Assembly (NCBI RefSeq): GCF_029813785.1
Contig: NZ_JARVKY010000014.1
Coordinates: 1-64,000, forward strand
Source: Streptomyces sp. DH41
GTDB taxonomy: Bacteria > Actinomycetota > Actinomycetes > Streptomycetales > Streptomycetaceae
Direction of reading: 5' to 3'
DNA: 64,000 nucleotides
Shown: piece after piece, positions 1-11,100 of the stretch
Layout: the number at the start of each line of letters is the position of its first letter
Position numbering within the stretch: the stretch's first letter is position 1
Program-made: the position numbers and the translations under genes
Notes under the pieces: model-generated
What the model saw: the letters and a program-made list of their open reading frames with translations, nothing else
The model's database searches: none
Told to the model about the DNA's origin: nothing

Positions 1-772
1 GGTGACGGGTGTCGCCGCGACGACGGCGGTGTCCGCCGTCGTCGCGGCGGCCCGCGAGACGGCCCCGGACCCGGCCGTGTGGTTCCTGCTCTACCCGCAC
101 CCGCGCCGGGAGGTCACCGAGGCGTTGGTACGGCGGGCCGAGGAGGCCGGCTGCTCGGCCCTGGTCGTCACCGCCGACTCGCCGCTCCTCGGCCGGCGCA
201 CCCGCGACCTGCGCAACGGGTTCACGGATCTGCCGCCCGGCTGTGCCGCGGAGAACATGCGCGATTTGCCCGGCGCCGCGCCGGGCGCGCTCACCGACAT
301 CCCACTGCACCCGGCGGCCTCCTGGCGGGACTTCGCCGAGACGGTGGGCATGACCTCGCTGCCCGTGTGGATCAAGGGAGTGCTCCATCCGGCGGACGCG
401 CGTCTGGCCGTCGGACACGGCGCGGCCGGGGTGATCGTGTCCAATCACGGGGGCCGCCAGTGCGACGCCGCCGCCGCTGCCGTCGACTGTCTGCCCGCGG
501 TCACCGACGCGGTCGCCGGTGCGGTGCCTGTCCTCCTGGACGGCGGGATACGCCGGGCCGACGACGTCGCCGTCGCCCTCGCGCTGGGTGCGGCGGCCGT
601 CGGCGTGGGACGCCCCGTGCTGTGGGGGCTGGCGGCCGCGGGCGAGGCAGGCGTCCGCGAGGTGCTGCGGACGCTGCTCGCGGAGTACGACCACACGCTC
701 GCCCTGTGCGGCGGGCGCCGCAACACCGATCTGAGCGCCGACATGGTCGTCCGCGGGGACGCGAGGTGGTGA
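1..772 (+). CDS. FMN-dependent alpha-hydroxy-acid oxidase, C-terminal part (5' cut by window edge)
   Basis: Oxidises an L-2-hydroxy acid to the 2-oxo acid using FMN in the cytosol (glycolate/lactate/mandelate oxidase family). About 256 codons are visible; family members run near 350-400, so roughly the first third lies outside the window and the GTG at position 2 is probably internal. Visible motifs: ADSPLLGRRTRDLRNGF, the lysine segment WIKGVLHPADA, the active-site histidine/arginine block VSNHGGRQ, and the FMN-phosphate loop LLDGGIRRADDV followed by GVGRP. Its stop overlaps the GTG of the P450 gene by 4 bp, so the two are translationally coupled. This suggests tailoring of a hydroxy-acid intermediate, but lactate-type housekeeping use cannot be excluded. 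Confidence 0.85.
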   Translation, partial: VTGVAATTAVSAVVAAARETAPDPAVWFLLYPHPRREVTEALVRRAEEAGCSALVVTADSPLLGRRTRDLRNGFTDLPPGCAAENMRDLPGAAPGALTDIPLHPAASWRDFAETVGMTSLPVWIKGVLHPADARLAVGHGAAGVIVSNHGGRQCDAAAAAVDCLPAVTDAVAGAVPVLLDGGIRRADDVAVALALGAAAVGVGRPVLWGLAAAGEAGVREVLRTLLAEYDHTLALCGGRRNTDLSADMVVRGDARW

Positions 773-2136
773 GCGGCACGGAACGGCCCGCCTCGTGGTG
801 GCTGCCGCGCGCGGTGGTGGCGTTGCGCGTGCGCGTCTTCGAGAAGGTCAACGGCGACCGGGTGGTGACCCTGCCCAACTCCGTCCACGGCCCGGAGGTG
901 TTCGAGCGGGTGTACGCCCATCCCGCCGCGAACGGCCGGAGTGCGGGCGCGGGCCTGTCCGACCTGTTCTGGTACTGGCTCGCGCCCGGGCCGGAGGTGC
1001 ACCAGGAGCACCTGGAGCCCGGCGAGCGCTACGACGAGGTCGCCGCGACGACCCGGCGCATCCTCGCTGGCGCCTCGGCCGGGCTCGCGGAGACGGCCGG
1101 GCGGGCCGTCGCGGAGGCTCTGGACGCGCTGCCCGGCACCCGCGTCAGCCTGGTGCGCCTACGGGACCTGATGATGCCCGCCTGGGCCGCCTTCGCCTAC
1201 GAACTGGTCTTCCGCCGGCCGTGCCCGCCGCACGCCCGGGACCTGATCACCGCGCACGCCGACGACGTGATCACCGCCCTCAAGTGCACCGGGCTGCGGC
1301 ACCCGCGGCGCCGGGACCGGCTGACGGCGTACCTGCGCGAGCGCGTCGCGGCCGGGGACGTACCGCACCGGCTGCCGGCCTCCCTGTCGCCGGCGGAGCA
1401 GGCGCACTACCTGCAGGGGACCTTCTTCAACACCGCGGTCGTCCAGTTGTCCGAGGCCAGTGCCCACGTCCTGCTCGCGCTGGCCCGCCACCCACGGGTG
1501 CAGGCACGCCTGTCGGCGGACCCGGACGACGAGCGGTACCTCTCGCACGTGATCGACGAGACGCTGCGCCTGTACCCCCTGTTCGGCATCGCCCACCGCA
1601 TCACCACGGGCGAGATACCCCTCGACGACACGACGGTGCTGCCGGCCGGGTCCGTCGTGTGCTTCAGCTATCCGGACTACCAGGCCACCGGTCACGAACG
1701 GTCCGACGCCTTCGACCCCGACCGCTGGTCGGACCCGGCGGCCGGGCGGGACCGGTACATCCCGTTCGGGGTGGCGGCGAACCGTCCCTGCCCCGCGTGG
1801 CGGGTGTCCCCGATCGTCCTGCGCGTCGCCGTGCGCGAGGTGCTGCACCGGTTCCGGCTGGACTCGACGGCTTCGCACACCCGCTCCAACCCGCACCGCG
1901 CGCCCTGTCTGCTGATCCCCCGCGGCCTGTCCCCGGGCCGGCGCCGGCTGGCGGCGATGCGCCGGTTCGTCCGGCTGCGCGACGGGGTCGAGGACGTGAC
2001 CCGGGGGGTGCGGCAACTGCTGCTCGGCACGCTCATGGTGCTGCACGCCCGCCGACTGCGGCCGGCGGCCAGGTACTTCGAGGAACCGCGTACCGGAAGC
2101 TGCCCGGTCGCCCACCACAAGGAGAGCAACGGATGA
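769..2136 (+). CDS. Divergent cytochrome P450
   Basis: Predicted haem-thiolate monooxygenase, 455 aa. The K-helix ExxR is clear in DETLRLYPLFGIAHR. The I-helix segment QGTFFNTAVV carries N where most P450s have the acid of the (A/G)Gx(D/E)T motif. The Cys-ligand loop PFGVAANRPCPAW has the Cys but lacks the canonical glycines and appears one residue longer than FxxGxxxCxG. The C-terminal tail after the haem loop is long (about 100 aa, Arg-rich). The start is the GTG overlapping the upstream oxidase stop (GTGA); the stop overlaps the antiporter ATG. The substrate is unknown; position beside the PKS and terpene genes makes tailoring of a secondary metabolite the natural inference. Confidence 0.8.
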   Translation: MSGTERPASWWLPRAVVALRVRVFEKVNGDRVVTLPNSVHGPEVFERVYAHPAANGRSAGAGLSDLFWYWLAPGPEVHQEHLEPGERYDEVAATTRRILAGASAGLAETAGRAVAEALDALPGTRVSLVRLRDLMMPAWAAFAYELVFRRPCPPHARDLITAHADDVITALKCTGLRHPRRRDRLTAYLRERVAAGDVPHRLPASLSPAEQAHYLQGTFFNTAVVQLSEASAHVLLALARHPRVQARLSADPDDERYLSHVIDETLRLYPLFGIAHRITTGEIPLDDTTVLPAGSVVCFSYPDYQATGHERSDAFDPDRWSDPAAGRDRYIPFGVAANRPCPAWRVSPIVLRVAVREVLHRFRLDSTASHTRSNPHRAPCLLIPRGLSPGRRRLAAMRRFVRLRDGVEDVTRGVRQLLLGTLMVLHARRLRPAARYFEEPRTGSCPVAHHKESNG

Positions 2137-3395
2137 CCACCACCGAACTGGGGCCCGCGTTCTTCCTCGCGGTCGTTGTGATCCTCGTCGTCTGCCGGGT
2201 CGTCAGCAGGCTGCTGCAGACCGTCGGGCAGCCACCGGTCGTCGGGGAGATGATCGCCGGGGTGGTCCTGGGCCCGTCGGTCCTGGGCGCCCTGCTGCCC
2301 GGCGTCGAGTCGGCGCTCTTCCCCACCGAACTGCGGCCGGTGCTCTACGTGGCGGGGCAGATCGGGCTCGTGGCGTTCATGTTCCACGTCGGCTGGGACT
2401 TCCGCGTGGACCGGCTGAAGGGCGTCGCCCGGCCGGCCGGGCTGGTGTCGGTGGCGGGGCTGGTGGTGCCGATGCTGCTCGGTGTGCTGCTCATCGCCGC
2501 CGTCGGTGAACGCACCGGGGTCCTCGCCCCGGACGTGTCCCTGGCGGTGTCCGGCCTGTTCGTCGGGGTCGCGCTGGCGGTGACGGCGTTCCCGATGCTG
2601 GCCCGGATCATCGCCGAGCGCAATCTGGCGAAGACCCGGTTCGGCGCCCTGTCCCTCGGTGCCGGAGCCGTCGACGACGCCGCGGCGTGGGTGCTGCTCG
2701 CCGGGGTCTTCGGCATCGCGGGCGGCAGCGCCGGGAAGGTCACCGTGGCCGTCGCCGGCGGCTGCGCCCTGATCGCGATGATGGCCGTGGTCATGCGACT
2801 GCGCGACCGTACGGCGCTGCTCGCCGAACGCACCGGCCCGGACCAGCTCCTGCTCGCCCTCGTGGGTGTGCTGTTCGTGGTCGCCTGGTACACCGACGTG
2901 ATCGGACTGTACGCGGTCTTCGGCGCGTTCAGTCTCGGTGTCGTCTTCCCGCGTTCGCAGCGGCTGGACCACGCGGTCGAGACGCTGAAGCCGGTCGGTC
3001 TGGTCTTCGTGCCGCTGTTCTTCACCTACTCGGGGCTCAACACCGACTTCACCCTGCTGGGGTCCGGGCCGGTCCTGCTCTTCACCGCGGCGTGCGTGGC
3101 GGTCGCGGTCGTCGGCAAGTTCGGCGCCTGCTGGCTCGCGGCGCGGGCCGCCGGGGAGTCCGGCCCGGTCGCCCTGCGGGTCGGGGCGCTGATGAACGCG
3201 CGCGGGCTGATGCAGTTGGTCGCGCTCAACCTGGGTCTCGCGGCGGGCATCGTGACACAGGCGATGTTCAGCGCCCTGGTGGTGGTCGCCATCACGACGA
3301 CCGTCATGGCCACGCCCCTGCTGGCCCTGCTGGACCGGCGGGACCGGGTGCGCGCCGGTCGTCCACGCGAGGCCGTCGCGACCGGCGGTCGGTGA
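2133..3395 (+). CDS. CPA2-family cation/proton antiporter
   Basis: Integral membrane protein of 420 aa with about 12 hydrophobic helices, matching the Na+/H+ exchanger domain of KefB/NapA-type antiporters. Diagnostic features are the N-terminal QPPVVGEMIAGVVLGPSVLG segment and the motif LGAGAVDDAAAWVLLA, whose paired aspartates are the ion/proton-binding pair of CPA2 proteins. No cytoplasmic TrkA-N domain is attached. The ATG overlaps the P450 stop by 4 bp (ATGA), making this the third gene of a coupled operon. Antiporters of this kind recur in actinomycete biosynthetic clusters, where self-protection or ion balance is usually inferred; nothing in the sequence proves export of the product. 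Confidence 0.88.
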   Translation: MTTTELGPAFFLAVVVILVVCRVVSRLLQTVGQPPVVGEMIAGVVLGPSVLGALLPGVESALFPTELRPVLYVAGQIGLVAFMFHVGWDFRVDRLKGVARPAGLVSVAGLVVPMLLGVLLIAAVGERTGVLAPDVSLAVSGLFVGVALAVTAFPMLARIIAERNLAKTRFGALSLGAGAVDDAAAWVLLAGVFGIAGGSAGKVTVAVAGGCALIAMMAVVMRLRDRTALLAERTGPDQLLLALVGVLFVVAWYTDVIGLYAVFGAFSLGVVFPRSQRLDHAVETLKPVGLVFVPLFFTYSGLNTDFTLLGSGPVLLFTAACVAVAVVGKFGACWLAARAAGESGPVALRVGALMNARGLMQLVALNLGLAAGIVTQAMFSALVVVAITTTVMATPLLALLDRRDRVRAGRPREAVATGGR

Positions 3396-3465
3396 CGGTC
3401 GGTGACACCTGGTGCCGGGAGGTGCAGGGGGTGCCTGGAGGTGCCTGGAGGTCAGGAGGTGAGAG

Positions 3466-3499
3466 ACGGGCCGGTCCCGCGGCGGCGGGGCCGGCCCGT
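3466..3499. terminator. Bidirectional hairpin terminator between convergent genes
   Basis: Perfect 9-bp arms ACGGGCCGG (3466-3474) and CCGGCCCGT (3491-3499) enclose an inner CCCGC/GCGGG pair, between the antiporter stop and the ligase stop. There is no U-tract, as is usual in Streptomyces. Just upstream (3430-3450) the decamer GGTGCCTGGA is tandemly duplicated. Confidence 0.7.
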
Positions 3500-3512
3500 C
3501 CGCCCGTCCCGT

Positions 3513-4970
3513 TCAGGTACCCGGCGTCAGCCGCCGCTTGTCCGGCTTCCCGGCCTCGGTGAGCGGTACCTCACCGATCAGGGTGAGGCGTGTCGGCGCG
3601 CACGCCTCGCCCAGGTGCGCCGTCACCAGCAGGCGAAGGTCGTCCAGGGCGGGTGCGCGCCCGGCCGCGGGGACGACGAAGGCGTGCACGGCCTCACCCG
3701 TGCCCTCGTCGGGCACGGCGACGACGTACGCCTCGGCCACCGCCGGGTGCCGGGCGAGCAGCCGCTCTATGGGACCCGTGTAGTACACGTTGGCGTCGAC
3801 GATGACCACGTCCCGGGTCCGTCCCGACAGCCACAGCCGGCCCTGGACGTCGAGGCTGCCGAGGTCGCGGGTACGGACCCAGCCGTCCACGAAGACCTCA
3901 CCGCTGAGGTCGGGTCGTCCCCAGTACCCGGTGCCCTGCGACGGCGTACGGACGTAGATCTCCCCCTCGGTGCCGGCCGGGACGGGGCGGCCGGACGGAC
4001 CCCGGACTTCCAGGTCGACGGGCGGCACGCCGAGTGAGCCGGGCGGGTCGGCGGGCGTGGCCATGGAGATCATGCCGGTCTCGGTCTGCCCGTACCCGTG
4101 GAAGAGGACCGGGCCGAGCACCCGCGCGGCCTCACGCGCCCGGCCCGGCTCCAGCGGCGAGCCGGAGACCATCAGCGCGCGCAGGGCGCCGAGGTCGACG
4201 GGCGAGGAACGTACGCTCGTCATAAGTCGGTTCAGCCGGGCCACCGTGATGACGCTCGCGGTCGCCCGGTGGCGCACGAGGGCGTCGGGGAGGTCCGGCC
4301 GGTCGGGGGCGACCAGGACGCCGCCGGCGGCCAGGGTGAGCAGGCCGTACTCGAGCATCACCTGGCTGGCCAGGGTGCCGAAGACCAGGAACCTGTCCAG
4401 CCGGCCGGCGAGTTCGCGGATCGCGGGCGGCCAGTCGTCGGGCCGCAGGGCCCAGGCGGCGGTCATCGCGGCGTACGTCTGGGCGCACGCCTTGGGCAGG
4501 CCGGTGCTGCCGCTGGTGTGAATGAGCCGGGCGACATCCTGCGGCCGTGCCGAGACGCGGGGCCGAAGGCCGTCGTCCGCCGCTGAGAGGAGTTCGCCGA
4601 GCGCCAGGACGACGCCGCTCGGCGAGTGGTCCGGCCCGCCCGGTCCGTCCGGTCGGTCGGTGATCGTGAACTCGACCTCGCGGAGGAGGGCTTCACGCTG
4701 GCGGGCGGTCAAGCCGGGCCGTACCCCGACCACGCGGGCTCCGACCGCGTGCGCGGCGACGACGGCGGCGAACGCCTCGGGGCCGACGCCGAGCAGCAGG
4801 GCGACGGCGTGCCCGGGTCCGAGGCCGCGCCGCCGCAGAGCGGTCGCCACCCGCCGCGTCATTCCGAGCAGTTGCCGTCCGCTCACCTCCCGGCCGTCGT
4901 GCTCGAAGACCGTGCGGCCGTCTGCCGCGTCGAGGAGGTCGAGGACTGCGCCGGGAAACTGTTCGGTCAT
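3513..4970 (-). CDS. Stand-alone acyl-AMP ligase (ANL superfamily)
   Basis: Adenylates a carboxylic acid for transfer to CoA or an acyl carrier protein; 485 aa, somewhat short for the family. Core motifs in order: P-loop LIHTSGSTGLPK, GYGQTETG, RTRDLG (replacing the usual TGD), the hinge GRTRDVVIVDAN, and the C-terminal lysine motif PLTEAGKPDKRRL. The ATG follows a good ribosome site, AAGGAG, 4 bases upstream in the leader. It is divergent from PKS1, separated by a 205-bp promoter region, so both may share control. Its likely job is activating a starter or free acid for the adjacent PKSs, but PKS1 has its own adenylation domain, so the two ligases probably act on different acids or at different steps. 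Confidence 0.85.
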   Translation of the reverse strand: MTEQFPGAVLDLLDAADGRTVFEHDGREVSGRQLLGMTRRVATALRRRGLGPGHAVALLLGVGPEAFAAVVAAHAVGARVVGVRPGLTARQREALLREVEFTITDRPDGPGGPDHSPSGVVLALGELLSAADDGLRPRVSARPQDVARLIHTSGSTGLPKACAQTYAAMTAAWALRPDDWPPAIRELAGRLDRFLVFGTLASQVMLEYGLLTLAAGGVLVAPDRPDLPDALVRHRATASVITVARLNRLMTSVRSSPVDLGALRALMVSGSPLEPGRAREAARVLGPVLFHGYGQTETGMISMATPADPPGSLGVPPVDLEVRGPSGRPVPAGTEGEIYVRTPSQGTGYWGRPDLSGEVFVDGWVRTRDLGSLDVQGRLWLSGRTRDVVIVDANVYYTGPIERLLARHPAVAEAYVVAVPDEGTGEAVHAFVVPAAGRAPALDDLRLLVTAHLGEACAPTRLTLIGEVPLTEAGKPDKRRLTPGT

Positions 4971-5175
4971 GGCACTCCTTCACGGAACCGGCAGTGGCAC
5001 GGGGGGCGGGAGCGAGGGCGACGACCAAGGGATCGCGCAACACGGCCGGAGGTTAGCGGCACGGAATCAGAAGGCTCTGAGATGTGGGCCGCGAACCCGG
5101 TGGTTCACCCTTGTGCCGGGCAACTCGGTGGGTCGTGCCGGCGTCCTCGGTCATGGGTCGACAGAGGGGAAACCA
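4971..5175. promoter_or_regulatory. Divergent promoter region of acyl ligase and PKS1
   Basis: This 205-bp gap must hold promoters for both divergent genes. An inverted repeat TCAGA-AGGC-TCTGA (5067-5080) lies near its middle and could be an operator or small hairpin. The PKS1 ribosome site GAGGGG (5164-5169) sits 6 bases before the GTG. No confident -10/-35 pair was identified. Confidence 0.45.
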
Positions 5176-8100
5176 GTGGGTTCGCACGCCGACATCGTCA
5201 CGTCACTGCCGGAGCTGCTGAAGGGCCATGCCCGGCGCCTCGGGGACAAGGTCTGCTTCCAGGACCCGCTCAGGCGCGTGACCTACCGGGAACTGGAACG
5301 CCGGACCGCCCGGCTGGCCGGTCACCTGACCGGACTCGGCCTGGCCCGTGGCGACCGGGTGGCGATCCTGCTCGGCAACCGTGTCGAGGCGGTCGAGAGC
5401 CTGTTCGCCGTCACCAGGGCGAGCGGCGTGGGCGTCCCGCTGGACCCCGAGAGCTCCGAGGCGGAGCTGACACGTCTGCTGGACGACAGCGGGGCGCGGG
5501 TGCTCATCACCGATGACGCGTGCCTGGCACGGCGGCGGTCGCCTGCGTCCCGCCCCGGGTTGACCGTGGTGGTGGCCGAGGGCGCCGAGACCGCGGCCGG
5601 GACCGGGACCGGGACCGGGACCGGGACCGGTGGCAACGAGGACCGGCGGGCCTCGCGCGGGGATGGCGTGCTGCGGTACGAGGGGCTGGCCGGCGCCGAA
5701 CCACGGACACCGGCCCGGGACGACCTCGCACTGGACGAGGTGGCCTGGCTGCTGTACACCTCCGGATCCTCCGGCTCGCCCAAGGGGGTGCTGTCCACCC
5801 AGCGCAACCGGCTGACGCCGGTCGCGGCCGGCCTCGTCGGCGTCCTGGGCCTGTCCGAACGGGACCGGGTGCTGTGGCCGTTGCCCCTGCACCACGCGAT
5901 GAGCCAGGTGGTGTGCGTCCTGGGGGTGACCGCGGTGGGGGCGAGCGCGGTGCTGCTGCCCCGGTTTTCGGTGGCGGGAGTCCTCGGCGAACTGCGCCGT
6001 CAGGACGCCGTGTTCACCTTGCTCGGCGGAGTCCCGACGACGTACGCGGCCCTGCTCGACGCGGTCCGGGGCGAAGGCGGCAGCAGACTCGGTGACGAGG
6101 ACGACAGCGAAAACGGCGGCAACGGCAAGCTCCACGGCCAGCACGACAACGGGGTCGACGGCGACGGCGGCGGCCAGGACGACAGCGTGAGCCACAAGGC
6201 ACTCGGCCGCGAGGACGGCCGGGAGAGCCGCGGCGGGCTCGGCGCGCCCGCGCTGCGGGGGTGCGTCAGTGGCGGCGCCGCGGCGGGGCCCGGGTTCCGC
6301 GAGGTCTTCGAGGCCGTCTGCCGTGTGCCCTACCTGGAGCACTACGGCAGCACGGAGGCCGGCCCGGTCACCATGGCGGCGCCGGGCGAGGCGACGGCTC
6401 CGGGGACGTGCGGCCGCGTGCTGCCCGGAACCCGGGTCCGGGTCGGCGGGGGCGCCGACGGACGGGACACGGGAGAGGGTGAACTGTGGGTCGGCGGGCC
6501 GGGGGTGATGGCCGGCTACCACGGCAGGCCGGAAGCGACCGCCGAGGTCCTTCGCGACGGCTGGTTACGCACGGGCGACCTGGCCAGGATCGACGACGCG
6601 GGCGAACTCGCGCTGATCGGACGGGTGGGTGACCTGATCGTCCGGGGCGGGGTGAACATCCATCCCTCGGAGGTGGAGGCGGTGCTGCGACGGCTGCCGG
6701 GGGTGGCGGACGCCGCCGTGGCGGGCCGTCCGCACCCCGTTTTCGGCGAGGTGCCGGTCGGCTACCTGGTCCCCGAGCCGGGCGGCGGTGCGCTGGACCG
6801 GGGGCGCGTCCTCGCCGCGTGCCGTGCGGAGCTGTCCGGCTTCAAGATCCCCGCCGAGCTGTACGAGGTGGCGGACATCCCCCGTACCGTCTCCGGGAAG
6901 ATCCGCCGGCGGGAACTCGGGAGCCGGCCCGCGCGGGCGCTGGGTGCGGAGACCGCCGGGGAACCGGCACAGGACCTGCTGACCCTGGTGCGCGAGGAGG
7001 CCGCGGCGGTGCTGGGCTGTACGGCCCAGGCGGTGGAGCCGGGCACGGCCCTGCGGGACCTCGGCATGGACTCCCTAGCGGCGACGGTCCTGCGGGAGCG
7101 GTTGTCGGCGGCGACGGGCGTGCCGCTCTCCGAGGCTGTGGCCTTCGACTTCCCCACGGCCGCCACGCTCGCCGCCCACCTCGGGGCGCGGCACGCCGCC
7201 GCGCCGGCCGGTGCCGGGAGCGCGCGCCGGAGCGTGGCGCACACGGATGACGACCCCGTGGTGATCGTGGGGATGGCGTGCCGTTACCCCGGGGACGTGA
7301 CGTCACCCGAGGAGCTGTGGCGGCTGGTGGCCGACGGGAGGGACGCCATCGGCCCGTTCCCCGCCGACCGGGGCTGGGACACCGGCACGCTGTACGACCC
7401 GGAGCCGGGACGCCCCGGACGGACGTATGTGCGCGAGGGCGGCTTCCTGACGGGTGTGGACCGCTTCGACCCCGCCTTCTTCGGCATCTCGCCCCGCGAG
7501 GCGCCCGCCATGGACCCGCAGCACCGGCTGCTGCTGGAAGTGGCGTGGGAGGCCTTCGAGCACGCGGGGCTGCTCCCCGCCGCCCTGCGCGGCTCGGCGA
7601 CCGGGGTGTACGTCGGGCTGATGTACAGCGACTACGCCCGGCGCTTGACGAACACGCCCGAGCACGTCGAGGGTTACCTCGGCCTCGGCAACGCCGGGAG
7701 TGTCGCCTCGGGGCGTATCGCATACACGTTCGGTCTCGAGGGCCCGGCCCTCACCGTGGACACGGCGTGCTCCTCGTCCCTGGTGGCCCTGCACCTGGCG
7801 GCTCAGGCGCTGCGCCGGCGTGAGTGCGCCTTCGCGTTGGCCGGCGGTGCCACGGTGATGTCGGGGCCGTCGTCGTTCGTCGAGTTCAGCCGGCAGCGGG
7901 CGCTGGCTCCGGACGGCCGCTGCAAGGCGTTCGGCGCTTCGGCCGACGGCACGGCGTGGGCCGAGGGCGCCGGAATGCTGCTTCTGGGCCGGCTGTCGGA
8001 GGCGCGCCGGGCCGGCCTTCCGGTACTGGCCGTGGTACGAGGCTCGGCGGTGAACCAGGACGGGGCCAGCAACGGGCTGACCGCACCCCACGGACCGGCG

Positions 8101-11100
8101 CAGCAGCGGGTGATCCGGCAGGCGCTCGCCGACGCCGGGCTGACTTTCGACGACGTCGACGCGGTGGAGGCGCACGGCACCGGCACCCGGCTGGGCGACG
8201 TCATCGAGGCGGAGGCCTTCTTCGCCACGTACGGGCGGCAGGGGCGACGGCGTCCGCTCCGGCTGGGCTCGGTGAAGTCGAACATCGGTCACTCCCAGGC
8301 CGCCGCCGGGGTGGCCGGTGTGATCAAAATGGTGCAGGCGATGAGGCACAGTGTGCTGCCGCGCACGTTGCACGCCGACGAGCCGACGCCCCGGGTCGAC
8401 TGGTCGACAGAAGGGATCACGCTGCTGAACCGGGCCGAGGAGTGGCCCGCGGCGGACCGTCCGCGCCGGGCGGGAGTGTCCTCCTTCGGCATCAGTGGCA
8501 CCAACGCCCATGTACTGCTCGAAGAGGCACCGCGGAACGGGGAGGCCGCACCGCGGTACGCCGTGGGTGACGGCCGGGCCGGGGCCAGCGGCGGTGGTGC
8601 CGCGCCCGGGACCGGCGGCGCCGGGCTCACCCCGTCGCCTGGGGACGCGGTACGCGCCGAGCCGGCCGCGGTGGCCTTTCCGGTGTCGGCCAGGAGCGTG
8701 CCGGGGCTGCGGGCCCAGGCACGGCGGTTGCACGACCACGTGGCCGCCGCCCCCGAGGCGGACCCCTTGGACGTCGCGTACTCCCTCGCCACGACGCGCA
8801 CGGCGTTCGAGCACCGTGCCGTGGTGGTGGCCCGGGACCGCGCCGAACTGCTCGGCTCCCTGCGAGCCGTGGCGGGGGGCGGCACCGGGGCCGAGGCGGC
8901 GGGCGACGGCCACCGGCCCGGAGTGCACACGGGCGTCTCCCGTCGGCGTGGGCCGCTGGCCCTGCTGTTCACCGGCCAGGGCAGTCAGCGCGCGGGGATG
9001 GGCCGGGAACTGTACGCGTCGCGGGATCTGCATCCGGCGTTCGCCCGCTCGTTCGACGAGTGCTGTGCGCTTCTCGACCCGCTGCTGCCGGTGCCCCTGC
9101 GGGAGGTGGTGTTCACCGAGCCACGTGGGCGGACGGACGAGCGGGCCGCCTCACTCCTGCACACGACCCGGTACACGCAGCCCGCTCTCTTCGCCCTGGA
9201 GACGGCCCTGTTCCGTCAGTTCGAGGCCTGGGGCGTACGTCCCGACCTGGTGGCCGGGCACTCGGTCGGCGAGGTGACGGCGGCACACGTCGCGGGAGTC
9301 CTTTCGCTCGCGGACGCCTGCACGCTGGTGGCCGCCCGGGGCCGGCTGATGGACGCGCTGCCTCCGGGCGGCGCGATGGCCGCCGTGGGGGCCGGCCCGG
9401 ACGAGGTGTCCGCCCATCTCGCCGCGAGCGGATGCGCCGCGGAGATCGCCGCGGTCAACGGGCCCTCCGCGGTGGTCGTCTCCGGCGACGAGAGCGCGGT
9501 CCGCGAAATCGTCGCGCACTTCCGCGAGCGGGGTCGTGCGGCGAGGCCGCTGCGGGTCGGCCACGCCTTCCACTCGGCCCTGGTGGAGCCCGTGCTCGCC
9601 GACTTCGCGGACGCGGTCGGGCGTCTGTCCTTCGCCGCGCCCCGGCTGCCGCTGGTCAGCGCCGTGCCCGGCCGGGAGGCCACCGACGAGGAGCTGAGCA
9701 CACCGGAGTTCTGGGTGGAACACGTCCGCCGCCCGGTCCGCTTCGCCGAGTCGGTGACGCACCTGGCGGAACGGGGCGCGGCGCACTACGTCGAACTGGG
9801 ACCGGACGGGGTGCTCACCGGCCTGGTACGGGACTGCCTCGCCGCGTCCGGAGAGGGCGGGACGCCGCGGGACGCTGACCCGGCGCCCGGCAGCGGGCGG
9901 GGACCGGCACCGCAGGTCCTGCCGACGCTGCGCGGGAATCGGCCGGAGGCAAAGGCGTTGCTCGACACGCTCGCCGCGCTGCACGCGCGCGGCGTGCCCG
10001 TCGACTGGCGAGCGGTCTTCGCCGGACGCGGCGGCGGTCGCGTCGCCCTGCCCACGTACGCCTTCCAGCGCCGCCGGTACTGGCTGGAGCAGGAGCCGGC
10101 TCCGGAGCGTCCGCCGGTGTCCTCACCGGCCGGGCCGGCCCATCCGTTCCTGCGGTCGGCCACCCGGACGGCCGACGACGACGGGATGCTGCTGACCGGA
10201 CTGCTCTCGGTGCGCGAACAGCCGTGGCTCGCCGACCACGTGGTGGCGGGGGAGGTACTGCTGCCGGCGACCGCCTTCGTCGAGATGGCCCTCCACGCCG
10301 GCGAGGCGGTGGGCGCGGCCGTCGTGGACGAACTCGTCCTCACCGCGCCGCTGGCGCTGCCCCGGGAGGATGCCGTCGAGTTGCAGGTGAAGGTGGCGGG
10401 ACCGGACGACGCGGGACGACGGCAGGTGCTGTTCCACTCGCGGCCGTACACGCCGGTGGGTGACCGGCCCTGGCTCCGGCACGCCGTCGGCACGCTCGCG
10501 CCGCGGCAGCCGCTCTCGGGCCCGGACGCCTCTACCGAGTCCCCCGGCGGCCCACGGCCGTACGCGCCCTGGCCCCCGGAGGCTGCGCTGCCGCTGCACG
10601 CGCACGCCGACGGTCCGGGGAGCGGACCGTACGAGCGGCTCGCCGCCGCGGGGTTGCGCTACGGTCTCGCCTTCCAGGGCATGCGCGCGGCCTGGCGGCA
10701 CGGAGAGGAGCTGTACGCCGATGTCGTGCTGCCCGACGCGGCCCGGGTCGCGCACCCGGAGACGGACGGCCCACGGTTTCTCCTGCACCCCGCGCTGCTC
10801 GACGCGGCGCTGCACGCCGTAGCCCTGGACGGTCTCGTCACGGACCTGTCCGGGACGGCGGGCCCGGCGGGCGCACGGTTGTCCCTGCCGTTCGCCTTCG
10901 GCGGAGTGCGCGTGCGTACCACCCGTGTGGAGCGGGTGCGGGTACGCGTGACGCCCGGGGCGGACGGGCGGGCCGCGGTGGAGCTGACCGACGAGACGGG
11001 CGCACCGGTGGTGTCGGTGCGTTCGCTGGCGCTCCGGCCGCTGCCACGGACCGGATCACCGGTGCTGGACGCACGCTCCGGTGCCCTTCACCGGACCGAC

